DNA from: Dyadobacter beijingensis DSM 21582
GTDB taxonomy: Bacteria > Bacteroidota > Bacteroidia > Cytophagales > Spirosomataceae
Assembly (NCBI RefSeq): GCF_000382205.1
Contig: NZ_KB907786.1
Span: 1,178,001-1,242,000, forward strand
Length of the DNA: 64,000 nucleotides
Direction of reading: 5' to 3'
Shown here: positions 62,539 to 64,000 of the stretch, in pieces
Numbering within the stretch: position 1 is the stretch's first letter
How the letters are laid out: every line of letters starts with the position of its first letter
The notes under the pieces: generated by a model
What the model saw: the letters and a program-made list of their open reading frames with translations, nothing else
Databases searched by the model: none
What the model was told of the DNA's origin: nothing
Program-made: the position numbers and the translations under genes

Positions 62539-64000
62539 ATGAACCAGAGAACCGCCCTGCTGCTTGCCTTCATTGCCCTTAAATTCCTGCTGCAATACTT
62601 TCTCATTATCCCGGAATACGAGCTCCATCGCGACGAATACTTGCACCTCGACCAGGCGAACCACCTGGCGTGGGGCTACCTTTCGGTGCCGCCGGCGACG
62701 TCGTTGATCGGGTGGATTATCCAGGCATTGGGTAACGGCGAATGGGCCGTGCGGTTTTTTCCGGCACTTTTCGGGGCGCTGACGTTACTCGTGGTATGGA
62801 AAGCCGTGGAGCGGCTGGGCGGGAATTTGTACGCATGTGTGCTCGCGGGTTCGTGCGTTGTTTTTTCGGTGTTATTGCGGTTAAACCAGCTTTTCCAACC
62901 CAACTCCCTCGATGTACTTTGCTGGACCTCACTCTATTTTTTCCTGATCGGATACATCCAGTCGCGGAGCGTGCGCTGGCTGTACGGCTTTGCGGTGGTG
63001 TTTGCGGTCGGTTTTTTGAATAAATACAACATTGCATTCGCCGTGATAGGCTTGCTGCCGGCAATTTTGGTCAGCAGCCAGCGAACCTTGCTGCTGAACC
63101 GGCACGTTTACTTTGCCTTGCTGGCGGCATTGGTATTGATATCGCCTAACCTGATCTGGCAATACCAAAATGGCTTCCCGGTGATCCATCATATGCACTT
63201 GCTGGCCAAAACGCAGCTGGTGAACGTAAGCCGTGCCGATTTCCTCAAAGAACAATTGCTGCACTTCATGGGCGCGCTGGCCGTGATCGTCGCGGGATTG
63301 TACGGGCTGCTGGTTTACAGGCCACTGGTACCGTACCGGCTGTTCTTTTTCTCGATGGTGATCACGCTATGCCTTTTCGTGTACCTGCGCGCGAAGGGCT
63401 ACTATGCGATCGGCATTTACCCTATTTACATCGCCTTCGGGGCCGTTTTTGTGGGGGCAAAAGTGAATGCGGCCTGGGTGCGCGCATTGTTCGTTTTAAT
63501 CCCGGTCGTACTTTTTATACCGCTTTTCCAGGTCGCATTTCCCAATAAAACCCCCGAACAGATCATCGCCGACCCGGAGCCTTACCGGAAGCTCGGCATG
63601 CTGCGCTGGGAGGACGGCAAGGACCACCAGTTGCCGCAGGATTTCGCGGATATGGTAGGCTGGCGCGAACTGGCCGGCAAAGTGGACAAGGCCTACGCCG
63701 CCATGCCCGACGACAACCTCACCCTCGTGCTTTGCGACAATTACGGGCAGGCCGGGGCTATTAATTATTATACCCAAATGGGCGTCCGCGCCGTCACTTT
63801 CAACGCCGACTACATCAACTGGTTCGACCTCACGAAAAACTACAAGCACCTGATCCGCGTCAAAACGTGGGGCGACGAAGGCGACGAAATGCAGGAAACC
63901 GGGCCGCTGTTCGCATCGGGTTTCAAATCCGATTCGGTCACAAACCTTTTTTCGCGGGAATGGGGCACGGCGGTGTATGTATTCAAAGACGCGAAGGCCG
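62539..64000 (+). CDS. Glycosyltransferase family 39-type (ArnT/PMT-like) membrane protein, truncated by the window end
   Basis: A plus-strand gene starting at ATG 62539 and open without stop to the right edge (487 codons seen). The first residues form a membrane helix (LLLAFIALKFLLQYFLIIP), followed by YELHRDEYLHLDQANHLAWG, the first periplasmic loop with the conserved Asp-Glu pair of PMT/ArnT-type transferases (GT-C fold). Many further membrane helices follow up to about residue 330, then a soluble C-terminal part. Such enzymes move a sugar from a polyprenyl-phosphate carrier to a lipid or protein. It has its own unit after a terminator. Confidence 0.85.
   Translation, partial: MNQRTALLLAFIALKFLLQYFLIIPEYELHRDEYLHLDQANHLAWGYLSVPPATSLIGWIIQALGNGEWAVRFFPALFGALTLLVVWKAVERLGGNLYACVLAGSCVVFSVLLRLNQLFQPNSLDVLCWTSLYFFLIGYIQSRSVRWLYGFAVVFAVGFLNKYNIAFAVIGLLPAILVSSQRTLLLNRHVYFALLAALVLISPNLIWQYQNGFPVIHHMHLLAKTQLVNVSRADFLKEQLLHFMGALAVIVAGLYGLLVYRPLVPYRLFFFSMVITLCLFVYLRAKGYYAIGIYPIYIAFGAVFVGAKVNAAWVRALFVLIPVVLFIPLFQVAFPNKTPEQIIADPEPYRKLGMLRWEDGKDHQLPQDFADMVGWRELAGKVDKAYAAMPDDNLTLVLCDNYGQAGAINYYTQMGVRAVTFNADYINWFDLTKNYKHLIRVKTWGDEGDEMQETGPLFASGFKSDSVTNLFSREWGTAVYVFKDAKA

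Overview
The window is chromosomal DNA of a Bacteroidota bacterium, most likely a Cytophagales member of the Dyadobacter/Spirosoma type. This rests on two SusC/SusD pairs, several type IX secretion (T9SS) C-terminal sorting domains, an ECF-sigma/FecR/STN-SusC set, promoter boxes of the Bacteroidota form TAnnTTTG, weak Shine-Dalgarno sites, and a mostly GC-rich coding sequence. No rRNA, tRNA, CRISPR array, transposase or prophage gene was seen. The left edge cuts a minus-strand secreted protein and the right edge cuts a GT39-type glycosyltransferase.

Layout: 1-7.2 kb holds a secreted GloVer-repeat T9SS protein beside a truncated propeptide-like gene, an ankyrin protein, a markedly AT-rich membrane/TPR-like gene that looks foreign, and a lipoprotein. 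7.5-14.5 kb is a full high-affinity K+ uptake locus: an extra 27-aa membrane peptide, kdpF, kdpA, kdpB, kdpC, an OmpL-like porin and a KdpD-like protein with only the N-terminal and USP domains (no kinase). 14.5-18.1 kb holds a lipoprotein, an atypical LuxR-type response regulator with Glu at the phosphoacceptor position, and, divergent from it, an Hcp-like protein carrying a signal peptide followed by a T9SS cargo protein. 18.2-31 kb holds a PSCyt1/DUF1549/LamG/DUF1553 protein with its DUF1501 partner, a GH32 fructan hydrolase, a CPA2 antiporter with USP tail, a lipoprotein, an amidohydrolase, an AraC regulator and a DUF1684 protein.

Two glycan-utilisation regions follow. Region A (31.1-42.4 kb): SusC, SusD, an 80-aa protein, three sulfatases in a row and an enolase-superfamily dehydratase, suggesting uptake and desulfation of a sulfated or acidic sugar. 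Region B (43.4-58 kb): an ECF sigma factor divergent from FecR, an STN-containing SusC, SusD, a CBM35/GH27-36-like alpha-galactosidase candidate with a T9SS tail, then a Reg_prop/Y_Y_Y sensor kinase whose 3' end overlaps a convergent response regulator, and a receiver-only protein without the phosphoacceptor Asp. The right end has a Nudix-type (NrtR/AraR-like) repressor divergent from a ThuA/glucose-dehydrogenase/PKD/cytochrome c fusion, with a clear palindromic operator between them.

Non-coding highlights are a family of degenerate CGGTCAGC-type repeats that has entered the 5' ends of sulfatase genes (including a 42-bp in-frame tandem duplication), a 22-bp perfect palindrome, an interspersed hairpin element at about 42.46-42.54 kb, and several promoter/operator palindromes in divergent gene spacers. 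All family calls are from reading the sequence; no database search was run.
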